From contig CP048470.1 of NCBI GenBank assembly GCA_025559845.1, positions 809,501 to 873,500 of the forward strand: a stretch of DNA of 64,000 nucleotides, read 5' to 3'. This DNA is from Agrobacterium tumefaciens. GTDB lineage: Bacteria; Pseudomonadota; Alphaproteobacteria; Rhizobiales; Rhizobiaceae. Of the stretch, positions 25,626 to 34,138 are shown piece after piece (positions within the stretch are counted from its first letter, which is position 1; every line of letters starts with the position of its first letter). Under the pieces are notes generated by a model that was given only the letters and a program-made list of their open reading frames with translations, was not told where the DNA came from and made no database searches. Position numbers and translations under genes: made by a program.

Positions 25626-26623
25626 CAATGCGCGGACCAAATACCCCGGTTAAATCGTCTTTGATCTTCGGCAAAAGCTACCTCTCTTGGGCAGGGCTTG
25701 CCCTCACTGCTTGTCTCTTCTCCTCCCCGGCACTAGCACAAAGCTGCAGTTTCAGCATGTCTGATATGAACTTCGGGTTCGTCAATCTAGCGCCGGGGAC
25801 TGCAGTTGACAGCACCGCGACGCTAAGCGTGACCTGTTCAAACCCTCTCTCGCTTGCGCTATCTGTCCGCATCTGCCCGAATATCAACGCTGGAAGCGGC
25901 GGCCAATCGGGTGGCATCAGGCGCATGCTGCAGGGAACAAACACCCTGAATTATCAGCTTTACCAGAACGCTGGGCGCACGACATCCTGGGGATCGGTCT
26001 CGCAAACGGCGCTTGGCGCACCGCCACCAATCGATCTCGCGTTACCGCTTCTGTTCAACAGCACCAGCCGTACGGTCTACGGCAGAATAAACGCATCTCA
26101 GGCTGCTGCGACGCGAGGCATTTATCTATCCAGTTTTGCCGGAGCCCAGACAAATTTCACATACGCTTCATACACCTTGATCGCTCCAAGCTGCGCCGAC
26201 ATCACGCAAAATCCGACGCAGGTCCCATTCAATGTAACAGCAGCGGTACAGCCCGCATGCCTCGTCTCGGCACAGAACATCAATTTCGGCAGTCATGGTG
26301 TCCTCAACAGCGCTGTCGATACGACAGGAGCGATAACTCTGACCTGCACGGCCAACCTTGCCTACACCGTCGCCCTCAATGGTGGGCTGAGTAACAGCCC
26401 TCCGGCTTCGCGTCAGATGGTCCTTGGTGGAGCGTCAATCACCTACGGTCTCTATCGCGATGCTGGACGCACCAATGTCTGGGGAAGCGCGGCCGGACAG
26501 ATAGCGTCGGGGACTGGAACAGGTAGCGCGCAAAGCCTGACTGTTTACGGCCGCGTCCCGGCACAGAATACCCCGGCCCCGGGAAACTATGCCGATACGG
26601 TGGTCGTGACGGTCAGCTACTGA
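25622..26623 (+). CDS. two-domain SCPU protein, probable Csu pilus tip subunit
   Basis: A 333-residue secreted protein with a signal peptide ending SSPALAQ and two tandem spore-coat-U domains: about residues 40-195 (SCSFSMSDMNFGFVNL...) and 205-333 (PACLVSAQNINFGSHGVL ... ADTVVVTVSY). In Csu systems the distal gene encodes a two-domain tip adhesin (CsuE), and this gene occupies that position. The second domain resembles the single-domain pilin at 21983. ATG overlaps the usher stop as ATGA, with GGAG 7 bp upstream; an alternative ATG is two codons later. Confidence 0.9.
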   Translation: MTMRGPNTPVKSSLIFGKSYLSWAGLALTACLFSSPALAQSCSFSMSDMNFGFVNLAPGTAVDSTATLSVTCSNPLSLALSVRICPNINAGSGGQSGGIRRMLQGTNTLNYQLYQNAGRTTSWGSVSQTALGAPPPIDLALPLLFNSTSRTVYGRINASQAAATRGIYLSSFAGAQTNFTYASYTLIAPSCADITQNPTQVPFNVTAAVQPACLVSAQNINFGSHGVLNSAVDTTGAITLTCTANLAYTVALNGGLSNSPPASRQMVLGGASITYGLYRDAGRTNVWGSAAGQIASGTGTGSAQSLTVYGRVPAQNTPAPGNYADTVVVTVSY

Positions 26624-26842
26624 CTAAGCAATGCGCACTCACTGAACAATGACAAGGTGCGCAAGGATACGTCCGCAACAGTTGAAGCAGGAACATCCGC
26701 CTCCGTGAGATGTCGGTTCCCGTCTCCGTGCAGATCACTTGACCGGTGGTTATGGTGAGACACCACAGCAAATTGGGAGCGCTCTAAGCCCGACATCCGG
26801 TTTGGAGACCTGCTGAGCGTCGCGAGACGTTACCGCTGAGAA

Positions 26843-27628
26843 CTATGGATCTTCTGCAAGTAGCACGATCATGGGCCCATAACCGCCGTGCCATGACCAA
26901 TCATTTCGCTTCAACGTCGGACTGAAGAAACCAACTCCATCGCCACCATCGAGGAAAAGTGCATCTTCGCACCTAAGCGTGTCTCGAAACACTGTCGCGA
27001 AATCGTAGAAGTTGATGCTCTTCTCGCTCGCAACAAAAATAAGCATGTCGTCGGCGCAAAGCCCTACCCCACTTCTGCGCGTCCTGTCCGATGAGCCCTT
27101 TATGAAAATAGGATTTATCTCATTGTTTGTGACCAGCATGGGACCGGACTGGGTAGCAAAATCAACGTTCGGCGCCGCGGCCCGGAACTCCTTCGTCGGA
27201 AGGATACCTGCTCCTCCGGATGAGAGATAAAACACACCATTTGGCTTTTTGAAGAAGTTCGGAGCAGGCTGCTTATCCGATGTCCCGGTGTTAATCGCGT
27301 TCCGCTCAGATCCGTCTTCAACATAGAGCCCGACCGGCCTGTACTGTTCATCAAACATGCCTGCATTCATTGCAAAGCGGATCTGCTTTCCTTCAGCGGT
27401 CATTGCGCGACGAAGGTTCGAAAAGCTCCGATAGGGTTTCCCCTCCTTATCAGCCCACGCCAGTTTCAAATTTGTCGATCCGGGCCTAGCTGCACAAACA
27501 ACGAAGTCCATTCCGTTGTAACGATGAATCTCGCATGGATCGTGCTCAGGGGTCGTTGCACGGGCTGGACCGTATCCGAGAAAGCAGGTTGTCAAAGAAG
27601 CTGCCAACAGCGCGTATTTCAATCTCAC
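26843..27628 (-). CDS. phosphodiester glycosidase family protein (DUF2233/NAGPA-like), exported
   Basis: A 261-residue protein with a Sec signal peptide (about residues 1-24, cleavage near GPARA) and a single NAGPA-type domain. The family motifs are visible: RFAMNAGMFDEQYRPVGLYVEDG, the FFKKPNGVFYL block, QSGPMLV, and CEDALFLDGGDGVGFF near the end. Members hydrolyse or bind sugar phosphodiesters, and in bacteria act in the periplasm or on envelope polymers. The start is GTG 27628, supported by GGAGG 8 bp upstream. It converges with the pilus operon. Precise substrate unknown. Confidence 0.88.
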   Translation of the reverse strand: MRLKYALLAASLTTCFLGYGPARATTPEHDPCEIHRYNGMDFVVCAARPGSTNLKLAWADKEGKPYRSFSNLRRAMTAEGKQIRFAMNAGMFDEQYRPVGLYVEDGSERNAINTGTSDKQPAPNFFKKPNGVFYLSSGGAGILPTKEFRAAAPNVDFATQSGPMLVTNNEINPIFIKGSSDRTRRSGVGLCADDMLIFVASEKSINFYDFATVFRDTLRCEDALFLDGGDGVGFFSPTLKRNDWSWHGGYGPMIVLLAEDP

Positions 27629-27951
27629 TTATCGAGCCTCCAACAATCATCGATACCGCAATGCCACGTGGGCTGGACTGAAGTCACATCAAAAAATGAT
27701 CATCACCGCGCTCACCAAGAACTCTGTCAGATGACAGAGTTTTACCAGTCTTAGCCTCGGCAGCATTTCTTGAAAGCACCCCTCGATCAGCAGATCCAAA
27801 TCGCATGGCTTTACGCATCGACGAAGCCGTGTACAAATCCCATAAGTCCAAAGAACAATCACGTCTGACATCGAAGCAATGCTTCCGTAGCCCTTTTGCA
27901 ACATATGACCGACCGGGCGTTTTGACGCCGCAGGATAGACAGGAGATTTGC
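27629..27951. other. divergent regulatory region, 323 bp
   Basis: Between the leftward glycosidase-like gene and the rightward metallo-hydrolase. It contains one strong palindrome (27720-27741, listed separately). The open frames across it lack start signals and recognisable content; I see no gene. Confidence 0.45.
27720..27741. promoter_or_regulatory. 22-bp palindromic operator candidate
   Basis: AACTCTGTCA and TGACAGAGTT are perfect 10-bp arms separated by two bases. The compact symmetry with almost no spacer is typical of TetR- or MarR-type operators. It lies 92 bp upstream of the glycosidase-like start and 210 bp upstream of the metallo-hydrolase start. As RNA it would form a hairpin, so a terminator role is the alternative. 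Confidence 0.5.
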
Positions 27952-28833
27952 ATGAGCATTGTCGCGCCAGTCGTGAAAGCCTTCTGGGACAAGCCGACCG
28001 GAAGCTGGCAATATGTGTTTCACGATCCGGCCACCATGAAGGGTGCGGTCATCGATCCTGTCCTTGGTTATGATGCGGCAGCGGCAGCCACGAACACAGT
28101 GCGTGCCGACGAGATCCTCGATTACATCTCAGAAAGCGGGATCGAGGTCGTCTGGATACTCGACACTCATCCGCATGCAGACCACTTCTCGGCGGCGCAG
28201 TATCTGAAAGGAAAGCTCGCAGCACCCACGGCAATCGGCGAACACGTCAAAAAAGTTCAGGTGCTCTGGCGCAACATCTATAATCTGGGCGAGGCAATCT
28301 CCGCTGACGGCTCCGACTGGGATCGGTTATTCGCGGACGGTGAGACCTTCATGGTCGGCAACATCCCTGTGACCGTTTTCTTCTCACCCGGTCACACGAT
28401 GGCGTCGATAACCTACGTGGCCGGCGATGCGGCTTTCGTTCACGACACGCTGATGATGCCCGACAGCGGTTCGAGCAGGGCAGATTTTCCAGGGGGGAAT
28501 GCCCGTGACCTTTATCGCAGCATCAGGCGTATCCTCGACCTTCCGCCCAAAACCCGACTTTTCGTCGGCCACGATTATGCACCTGATGGGCGCGAAGCGC
28601 TTTGCGAAACCACCGTTGAGGACCAGATTGTCGGCAACAAGCATTTCGCCGGCCTGCCAACCGAGGACGAATTTGTGAAGGTCCGGGAAGCACGCGACGC
28701 AACACTTCCGTTGCCACAACTAATGCTCGCAGCCCTGCAGGTGAACCTTCGCGGCGGACGGTTGCCAGAACCGGAAGAAAACGGGCGTTCTTATCTAAAG
28801 ATCCCGCTTGGCTGTTTCGAACCTCGGACATGA
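27952..28833 (+). CDS. MBL-fold hydrolase, persulfide dioxygenase/Blh-like
   Basis: A 293-residue metallo-beta-lactamase-fold protein of the ETHE1/Blh group. Metal ligands: THPHADHF (H-x-H-x-D-H), SPGHT, HDTLMMPD with the bridging Asp, and VGHDY. The N-terminal YVFHDPATMKGAVIDPVLGYD is a hallmark of this group, which oxidises glutathione persulfide in sulfide detoxification; a Blh homologue in Agrobacterium-type bacteria is regulated by BigR. No rhodanese domain or BigR gene is attached here. ATG 27952 is chosen for the ACAGGAG site 7 bp upstream; the longer open frame upstream lacks similarity. Confidence 0.9.
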   Translation: MSIVAPVVKAFWDKPTGSWQYVFHDPATMKGAVIDPVLGYDAAAAATNTVRADEILDYISESGIEVVWILDTHPHADHFSAAQYLKGKLAAPTAIGEHVKKVQVLWRNIYNLGEAISADGSDWDRLFADGETFMVGNIPVTVFFSPGHTMASITYVAGDAAFVHDTLMMPDSGSSRADFPGGNARDLYRSIRRILDLPPKTRLFVGHDYAPDGREALCETTVEDQIVGNKHFAGLPTEDEFVKVREARDATLPLPQLMLAALQVNLRGGRLPEPEENGRSYLKIPLGCFEPRT

Positions 28834-28930
28834 GGCAGCCAACGGCGCCGTTTTCGGCCAAAAGTCTTTTCTAGACAGCTTACGGCGAAGCAAGGAAGGT
28901 AAGGTCTGAACCGATGCTACGGCTTGCACA

Positions 28931-28953
28931 GGCGGAGCTGGAATTGCTCCGCC
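28931..28953. terminator. bidirectional hairpin between convergent genes
   Basis: GGCGGAGC and GCTCCGCC form a perfect 8-bp stem with a 7-base loop, between the ends of the metallo-hydrolase and the leftward peptidase. A second, loopless palindrome AACGGCGCCGTT lies at about 28847. It fits a shared terminator. Confidence 0.55.
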
Positions 28954-28967
28954 ATTGCCGTCGATCT

Positions 28968-30701
28968 CTAAGCGATCGCCTTCGCCCTGATGATCTGCCA
29001 AGCCTCGTAAGCAGAGATCACGGTCTCCATCTGCGCCGTATGGCCGATGATGAAATCATCGCCGTAGATGGTTTCATCCGGATACTCAGTGATCAACGTC
29101 AGGGGCACAGTGTGCCTGTCATCAACCGTTGATAGGCACGGGAAGCCATTGATGATGCGGAAACCCGTTTCGCCGGCATGCGCTTCGTAAAGTGCGATTT
29201 GCCGGTTGTTGTAATCGAGAATTCCCGGAATGGCGCCAAGGTGACGTGTCACATGATAGAGCATCGCTTCTGCCTGCTCTGTCCAGCCCGCGTGATGACG
29301 CATGACCAGGAAAAAGCCTTTTGGCAATGTCCACATCGCGAAATTGCGCGGCACGTAACCCGACAGTGGACGTGTCCACTCATGCGATGGATAACCATGC
29401 AGGTTCACATGCACGTCAGCTCCGCTGAGATCCTGTGCCTTGAACCGGATTGCCTTCTCGTTCAGATGCTGACCTGAATTTTCCTCGGTGCGGTACTCAA
29501 GGTCATCACCGAGCGCTGTGTAGCGAGCGGCATGGTGCATGTGCCGCGGGTTGTCGACGCGAAGCCGCTGATGGAGTGCATAACCATCCGGGTTTTCAAG
29601 CGGCGAGATGGTGAAATGCGCGCCGTTCTGTTGCCGAAGTTTCAGGGCTGCACGGATCGCGCCAACAATGCCGGTCGTTTCATTTGGATGCTGGCCACCG
29701 CTGATCATGACGGCTGCATCGGTGCCTTTCATGTAGCGGGCGTTCACCGCCCGGCCGGAACGTGAAACGGCGACAAACGCCTCGCCACCAACGTCATCGA
29801 GCAACTTCGCAATCTGGGCGGCCGCAACCGGCTCAGCGGCGTTGTCGATCCCCTGCTCCTTACCATCAAGGAAGCCAGTGCTGAGCGCACGGGTCTCGAT
29901 CGCAACAGAAATCTCGCCCTCACTCCTGACAATCTCTGGCACAATCTGCCCCGGCTTCAGTCCCCGGTCGCCAAGCGGCCTGCCGGACTTCTTCTGGAAA
30001 AACTCGAGAAGCGAGAAATAGAAATCCTCGTGCAGTGCCTCGCGCAGGCTGACAACCTCGTCGCCGACAGGAAGGGGCAGATCACCAGCCGGATGCGAAA
30101 CGCGGATGTTCAACTCTTCGAAATAGGGTTCGTGCGTGCCCCAGTCATGGTTGGTGACAGCGCCGATAGCAGCTTCAAAAAGCCGCTCGTAGTCCGTCTC
30201 CAGCCGCTCACCTGCCTTGTCGCCTTCAGCCCGGTACCAGCCCGTCGGTGACAGATTGGTTTCGCCGACGACATCAGTGTGCACGCGGTTTGGCGCGAGC
30301 ACGGTCATTTTTTCTTCATGCTCGCCACGCTTGAGGACGACGTCATAATGGAAGGCACCATCGGCGCGGGCGATGAACTCGATCCTTGCGGTGCCCACCA
30401 TGGCTGCCAGTGGATAGGCTTCAAGCCGGAACCGGTTGGCAGGCGCATTCTGATGCACCGGGTAGAACACTTCGATTGCGGTTACACCTTCGAGATCAAT
30501 GTCTTCGATAAAGGTGAAGAGAAGCGGCTTGTAAGCACTGTGGATGCGCGCCTTCACGCCCTTGGCCTTCAACTCACTCTCCGCTGCGCGACGGCTCGCC
30601 GTATCATCGAAGGTCCATGCCTCGAATGATTGGCTAGGGACAGCGCGAGCGACGAGTTCATCGAGGCTGCGATCGAAGGACTGTTCGAAAATCTTTTTCA
30701 T
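28968..30701 (-). CDS. M14-family zinc carboxypeptidase-like protein
   Basis: A 577-residue protein. The C-terminal half is an M14-type peptidase: zinc ligands in GGQHPNETTG (H-x-x-E) and a later His in VHVNLHGYPSHEW, with a catalytic-type Glu near ITEYPDE. The N-terminal 250 residues form a separate domain without a recognised name, beginning FEQSFDRSLDELVARAVP. It is the last gene of a five-gene leftward peptide ABC transporter operon and overlaps almost directly with the permease (5 bp gap), so it probably hydrolyses the imported peptide or amide in the cytoplasm; no signal peptide is seen. ATG 30701 follows GAGG by 8 bp. Confidence 0.82.
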   Translation of the reverse strand: MKKIFEQSFDRSLDELVARAVPSQSFEAWTFDDTASRRAAESELKAKGVKARIHSAYKPLLFTFIEDIDLEGVTAIEVFYPVHQNAPANRFRLEAYPLAAMVGTARIEFIARADGAFHYDVVLKRGEHEEKMTVLAPNRVHTDVVGETNLSPTGWYRAEGDKAGERLETDYERLFEAAIGAVTNHDWGTHEPYFEELNIRVSHPAGDLPLPVGDEVVSLREALHEDFYFSLLEFFQKKSGRPLGDRGLKPGQIVPEIVRSEGEISVAIETRALSTGFLDGKEQGIDNAAEPVAAAQIAKLLDDVGGEAFVAVSRSGRAVNARYMKGTDAAVMISGGQHPNETTGIVGAIRAALKLRQQNGAHFTISPLENPDGYALHQRLRVDNPRHMHHAARYTALGDDLEYRTEENSGQHLNEKAIRFKAQDLSGADVHVNLHGYPSHEWTRPLSGYVPRNFAMWTLPKGFFLVMRHHAGWTEQAEAMLYHVTRHLGAIPGILDYNNRQIALYEAHAGETGFRIINGFPCLSTVDDRHTVPLTLITEYPDETIYGDDFIIGHTAQMETVISAYEAWQIIRAKAIA

Positions 30702-30706
30702 CACTT

Positions 30707-31555
30707 TTACCTCGAGGTTCTGCCGGTTGGATCAAGGCTGTCGCGGAGCCAGTCCCCAAGAAGGTTAAGGCCAAGCACGGTCAGAAGGATCGCAAGCCCC
30801 GGGAAAACGCTGACCCACCATGCCGTCTGCAGATAGGTACGGCCATCGGCCAGCATTCCGCCCCAGCTTGGGATTGTCGGATCGACACCAAGACCAAGGA
30901 AGGTAAGGCTGCTTTCAAGGAGAATATTGTTGGCGACGTTCAGCGTCATGAGAACAATGACGGGACCAATGAGATTGGGCAACAGATGCTGAAGGATGAT
31001 GCGCCAGTCCCTGACACCGATAGCGCGGGCAGACAGAATGAACTCCCGTTCACGCAGTGTCAGCACAGATCCCCGCACCAGACGGGCGTACTGCACCCAT
31101 TGCGACACGATCAGCAAGATGATCGTGTTGGTCAGGCTGCCGCCCACAATCGCAATGAAGGTGATCGCGAGCAGAATGAACGGCATGGCAAGCTGGATAT
31201 CCGCAAAGCGCATGACCAGCATGTCCCAGAAGCCGCGGTAATAGCCGGCGACCAGTCCGACAGCGACACCGAAAATAACGGCACCGATAACGGAGGTAAA
31301 TCCGACAAGCAGCGAGATCTTTCCACCTGCCACAACACGGGCAAGAACATCGCGCCCGAGTGGATCGGTACCGAAGGGGTGAGCGGCATTTGCAAAAGGC
31401 TTGGCAAGGCGCGCCATCAGATCGATCTTGTCAGCACCGCCAGGAAAAAGGACGTCGGAGAACACGACGGCAAGGCAGATGACGGTGGTCAAGGACGCAC
31501 CGAGGATAAATTCAAGATTGGCAAAGCGCGAAAGGCGGGAGGTTCTGGCAGCCAT
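30707..31555 (-). CDS. peptide-type ABC transporter permease (DppC-like)
   Basis: A 282-residue inner-membrane permease with about six hydrophobic helices. The family N-terminal signature HPFGTDPLGRDVLARVVAGG and the ATPase-coupling EAA-type loop (EFILSARAIGVRDWRIILQHLLPNLIGP) are present. ATG 31555 is preferred over a TTG two codons upstream because GGAG, which overlaps the stop of the previous gene, lies 9 bp before it. Partner of the DppB-like permease encoded immediately upstream. Confidence 0.92.
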   Translation of the reverse strand: MAARTSRLSRFANLEFILGASLTTVICLAVVFSDVLFPGGADKIDLMARLAKPFANAAHPFGTDPLGRDVLARVVAGGKISLLVGFTSVIGAVIFGVAVGLVAGYYRGFWDMLVMRFADIQLAMPFILLAITFIAIVGGSLTNTIILLIVSQWVQYARLVRGSVLTLREREFILSARAIGVRDWRIILQHLLPNLIGPVIVLMTLNVANNILLESSLTFLGLGVDPTIPSWGGMLADGRTYLQTAWWVSVFPGLAILLTVLGLNLLGDWLRDSLDPTGRTSR

Positions 31556-31561
31556 TGTCAA

Positions 31562-32485
31562 TTACTCCGTGCGGATACGCGGATCGACCAGCCCGTAGGC
31601 GATATCGACCAGAAGGTTGATGCCGACAATCATCAGTGACAGGACGGTGATGACCGCCTGCAGTACTGGGTAATCGCGTGCGCCAACCGCATCAAAGGCG
31701 AGCGTACCGAGGCCCGGCCAGTTGAAAACACGTTCAATGACAACGATGCCGCCGAGAAGGCCACCGAACTGCAGACCGAAATAGGTAATCAGCGGAATGG
31801 CGCAGTTGCGCAATGCGTGCTTGTATAGAACCTTGGTCTCGCTGAGCCCTTTGGCGCGCGCCACCATGACGTATTGCGAACGAAGCGTGTCGAGCATGGC
31901 TGTACGCACCAGACGAACATTGGTCGCTGTCAGAATGACACCCATGGTCACAGCCGGCATGACATAGCTTGCAAAACCACCCATGCCGCTTGGCGGCAAC
32001 CAGCCAAGCGTAATGGAAAAGAGCAGAACCAGCATCGTGGCCAGCCAGAAGTTGGGGAAGGAGAGCCCAACCAGCGAGAAGATGCGGATCACCTGATCGG
32101 CAGCCTTGCCACGTGAAGTCGCGGCCTTGATACCGAGCGGGATCGACAATGCAATCGAAACGGCCATCGAAATGAGGGCCAGGAGCAGGGTCGCAGGCAA
32201 GGCATCCGCAATCAGCCGTGACACCGGTGTACTGCCGGTGAAACTACGCCCGAAATCCAGTGTCACCAGACCTTTGAGGAAACTGAAATATTGCTCGAAA
32301 AATGGCCGATCGGTCCCAAGCGCTGCACGAATGCGCGCCAGATCGTCTTCCGTCATGGCTCCGCCGCCCTGGAACATGGTGACTGCGGGATCGCCCGTCA
32401 GGCGGATGGCGAAGGAAACGAGTAGGGTGATGGCAATGACGACGAAAATCGCCTGCAGCAATCGCTTGATGAGGAAACCGGCCAC
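31562..32485 (-). CDS. peptide-type ABC transporter permease (DppB-like)
   Basis: A 307-residue inner-membrane permease, starting VAGFLIKRLLQAIFVVIAITLL as DppB/OppB proteins do, with the LG-TDRPFF/FGRSF segment and the EAA loop YVMVARAKGLSETKVLYKHALRN. I prefer GTG 32485 (AAGG 8 bp upstream) over a TTG at 32548: the longer version adds a non-homologous, charged N-terminus and would be translated through a strong hairpin with no ribosome binding site before it. It pairs with the DppC-like permease downstream. Confidence 0.9.
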   Translation of the reverse strand: MAGFLIKRLLQAIFVVIAITLLVSFAIRLTGDPAVTMFQGGGAMTEDDLARIRAALGTDRPFFEQYFSFLKGLVTLDFGRSFTGSTPVSRLIADALPATLLLALISMAVSIALSIPLGIKAATSRGKAADQVIRIFSLVGLSFPNFWLATMLVLLFSITLGWLPPSGMGGFASYVMPAVTMGVILTATNVRLVRTAMLDTLRSQYVMVARAKGLSETKVLYKHALRNCAIPLITYFGLQFGGLLGGIVVIERVFNWPGLGTLAFDAVGARDYPVLQAVITVLSLMIVGINLLVDIAYGLVDPRIRTE

Positions 32486-32511
32486 GTTCTTTACCTTGGA
32501 GAGAAATCCGG

Positions 32512-32537
32512 CCTTGCCCGCTTGATCACGGGCAAGG
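32512..32537 (-). promoter_or_regulatory. intercistronic hairpin between binding protein and permease genes (importer 1)
   Basis: CCTTGCCCG and CGGGCAAGG form a perfect 9-bp stem with an 8-base loop, 24 bp after the binding-protein stop and 27 bp before the permease GTG. Such hairpins protect the upstream mRNA from 3' decay and allow excess binding protein; this is the likely role. Confidence 0.6.
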
Positions 32538-32560
32538 CGACTTGTCAAAAGATCAACTGA

Positions 32561-34096
32561 TTATTCGACGGTAACGTCGGTGAGCTTCAGGCGGTTGTCG
32601 GGCGGTGCGACAAAACCCGTGACCCGCTTGTTGATGCCGTAAATCGCATTGGTGTTGTAAAGCGGCAGTTCCAATGCACGTTCGGCTGTATAGGAGCCAA
32701 CCTGCTTGAGGATTTTTTCGCGCTCTGCACGGTCTGTCAGCGGGCGCTGCGATTCCAGCAGTTTGTCCAGCGTTTCGTCCTTGTCGTAGGGGTTCCACTT
32801 CTCACCCGAATGGTACATCGAGTAGGCCGTGTTGTCGTAGTCGAAGGTCCAGCCGCCCCACTTCTGCTGGAACATTGCGCCGGTCTTGCCCTGCGGAATG
32901 ATGTCGTTGAGGAGAACGTTGGTCTCATAAGGCTTGATCGTTGCCGTAATGCCGACCATCGACAGGTAGCTGGAAATTACCTGCGCCACTTCATTCATCG
33001 TTGCATCATTGCCGCGAATATCGATCTGCAGCGCGGCTCCCGCCTTCACGCCAGCTTCAGCCAGAAGCTTCTTTGCACCTTCCGGGTCATAAGGAAGCGG
33101 TTTGAGATCGGCGTCGTATCCGAAGGAAAGCGCGCTCTGGAAGCTGGCGATCTCCGAAGCCTGGCCGGCAAGGATCGACTTGACGATCGTGCCACGATCG
33201 ACAGCCATGATGATCGCCTTGCGGACCTTCGGGTCGGCGGTGATGCCGTCACGCGTGTTGAAGCGAAGAGCATCAACCGTCGGGCCGGGAACGCTGACGA
33301 TCTCGAGCTTGCCATCGCCTTCGATAACCGGGATCATGCCGATCGGAATGGTCGGCGGGATCACGAGATCAACGCGGCCTGCCTGCAGTTCGGCAACAGC
33401 GGTCGCGGGCTCGGTGATAAAGCGATATTCCAGCTCGGAAAGCTTTGGCGCACCGCCCCAATATTCCGGGTTGGCTTCGAGCTTGATATTGTTCTTCGGC
33501 GCATAGGAAACGAACTTGAAGGCGCCCGTGCCGACAGGGTTGAGGTTGAAGTTGTCTTCACCCTTTTCCTGAATGTACTTCGGCGGGACGATCATCGCAC
33601 CGTAACCGGCGAGTTTGGTGAGCAGGACCGGGTCCGGCGCCTTCAGCTTCATATCGACGGTATAGTCATCGATGATATCGATGCTCTCGATCGCAACGTA
33701 GTTGGAGCGCTGTGGACCCTTTGCACCTTCGTCGCCAAGCAGGCGTTCAAAGGTAAACTTGACGGCAGCCGCGTTAAAGGGCTCGCCATTGTGGAACTTG
33801 ACGTTCTGGCGCAGTTTGAAACGGATACGCTTGCCTTCGTCGAGCTCTTCCCAGGATTGAGCAAGGCCAGGCTGAAGCTTGAGATCGGGACCGCGATAGG
33901 TCAGGCCATCGAAGATGTTGGTCGCAACGGCAGCCCACTGCACGAGGAAGGTATCGATCGGATCCCAGCTACCCGGGTCCTGCGGGCTTGAAATGGTCAT
34001 TTTGCCGGCGGCAAGGGCTGGTGCAGCCGTCAAAGCTGTTCCGGCCAGGGCAAGCGCGACGAGCGTTGCCGTCATCCCCTTCTTGATTGTTATCAT
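32561..34096 (-). CDS. peptide-type ABC transporter substrate-binding protein (SBP family 5)
   Basis: A 511-residue periplasmic binding protein with a Sec signal peptide (MITIKKGMTATLVALALAG...APALAAG). Family 5 features: WDPIDTF near the mature start, LVQSWEE-like LAQSWEELDEGKRIRFKLRQNVKFHNGEPFNAAAVKFTFERL, GTGAFKFV, and NPEYWGGAP. It captures peptides or similar solutes for the two permeases and ATPase in this operon. It is the second gene after the ATPase and is followed by a stable hairpin. The ligand cannot be read from sequence; the attached M14 peptidase suggests a peptide-like or amide substrate. Confidence 0.93.
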   Translation of the reverse strand: MITIKKGMTATLVALALAGTALTAAPALAAGKMTISSPQDPGSWDPIDTFLVQWAAVATNIFDGLTYRGPDLKLQPGLAQSWEELDEGKRIRFKLRQNVKFHNGEPFNAAAVKFTFERLLGDEGAKGPQRSNYVAIESIDIIDDYTVDMKLKAPDPVLLTKLAGYGAMIVPPKYIQEKGEDNFNLNPVGTGAFKFVSYAPKNNIKLEANPEYWGGAPKLSELEYRFITEPATAVAELQAGRVDLVIPPTIPIGMIPVIEGDGKLEIVSVPGPTVDALRFNTRDGITADPKVRKAIIMAVDRGTIVKSILAGQASEIASFQSALSFGYDADLKPLPYDPEGAKKLLAEAGVKAGAALQIDIRGNDATMNEVAQVISSYLSMVGITATIKPYETNVLLNDIIPQGKTGAMFQQKWGGWTFDYDNTAYSMYHSGEKWNPYDKDETLDKLLESQRPLTDRAEREKILKQVGSYTAERALELPLYNTNAIYGINKRVTGFVAPPDNRLKLTDVTVE

Positions 34097-34138
34097 CTAC
34101 CTGTTCCTCTTCAGATGGTTGCGATTTTTCGCGGTTGT

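Noticed and set aside
31562..32548. Longer DppB-like permease starting at TTG 32548
   Set aside because: The extra residues are not homologous, lack a ribosome binding site and would span a strong hairpin; GTG 32485 fits better.
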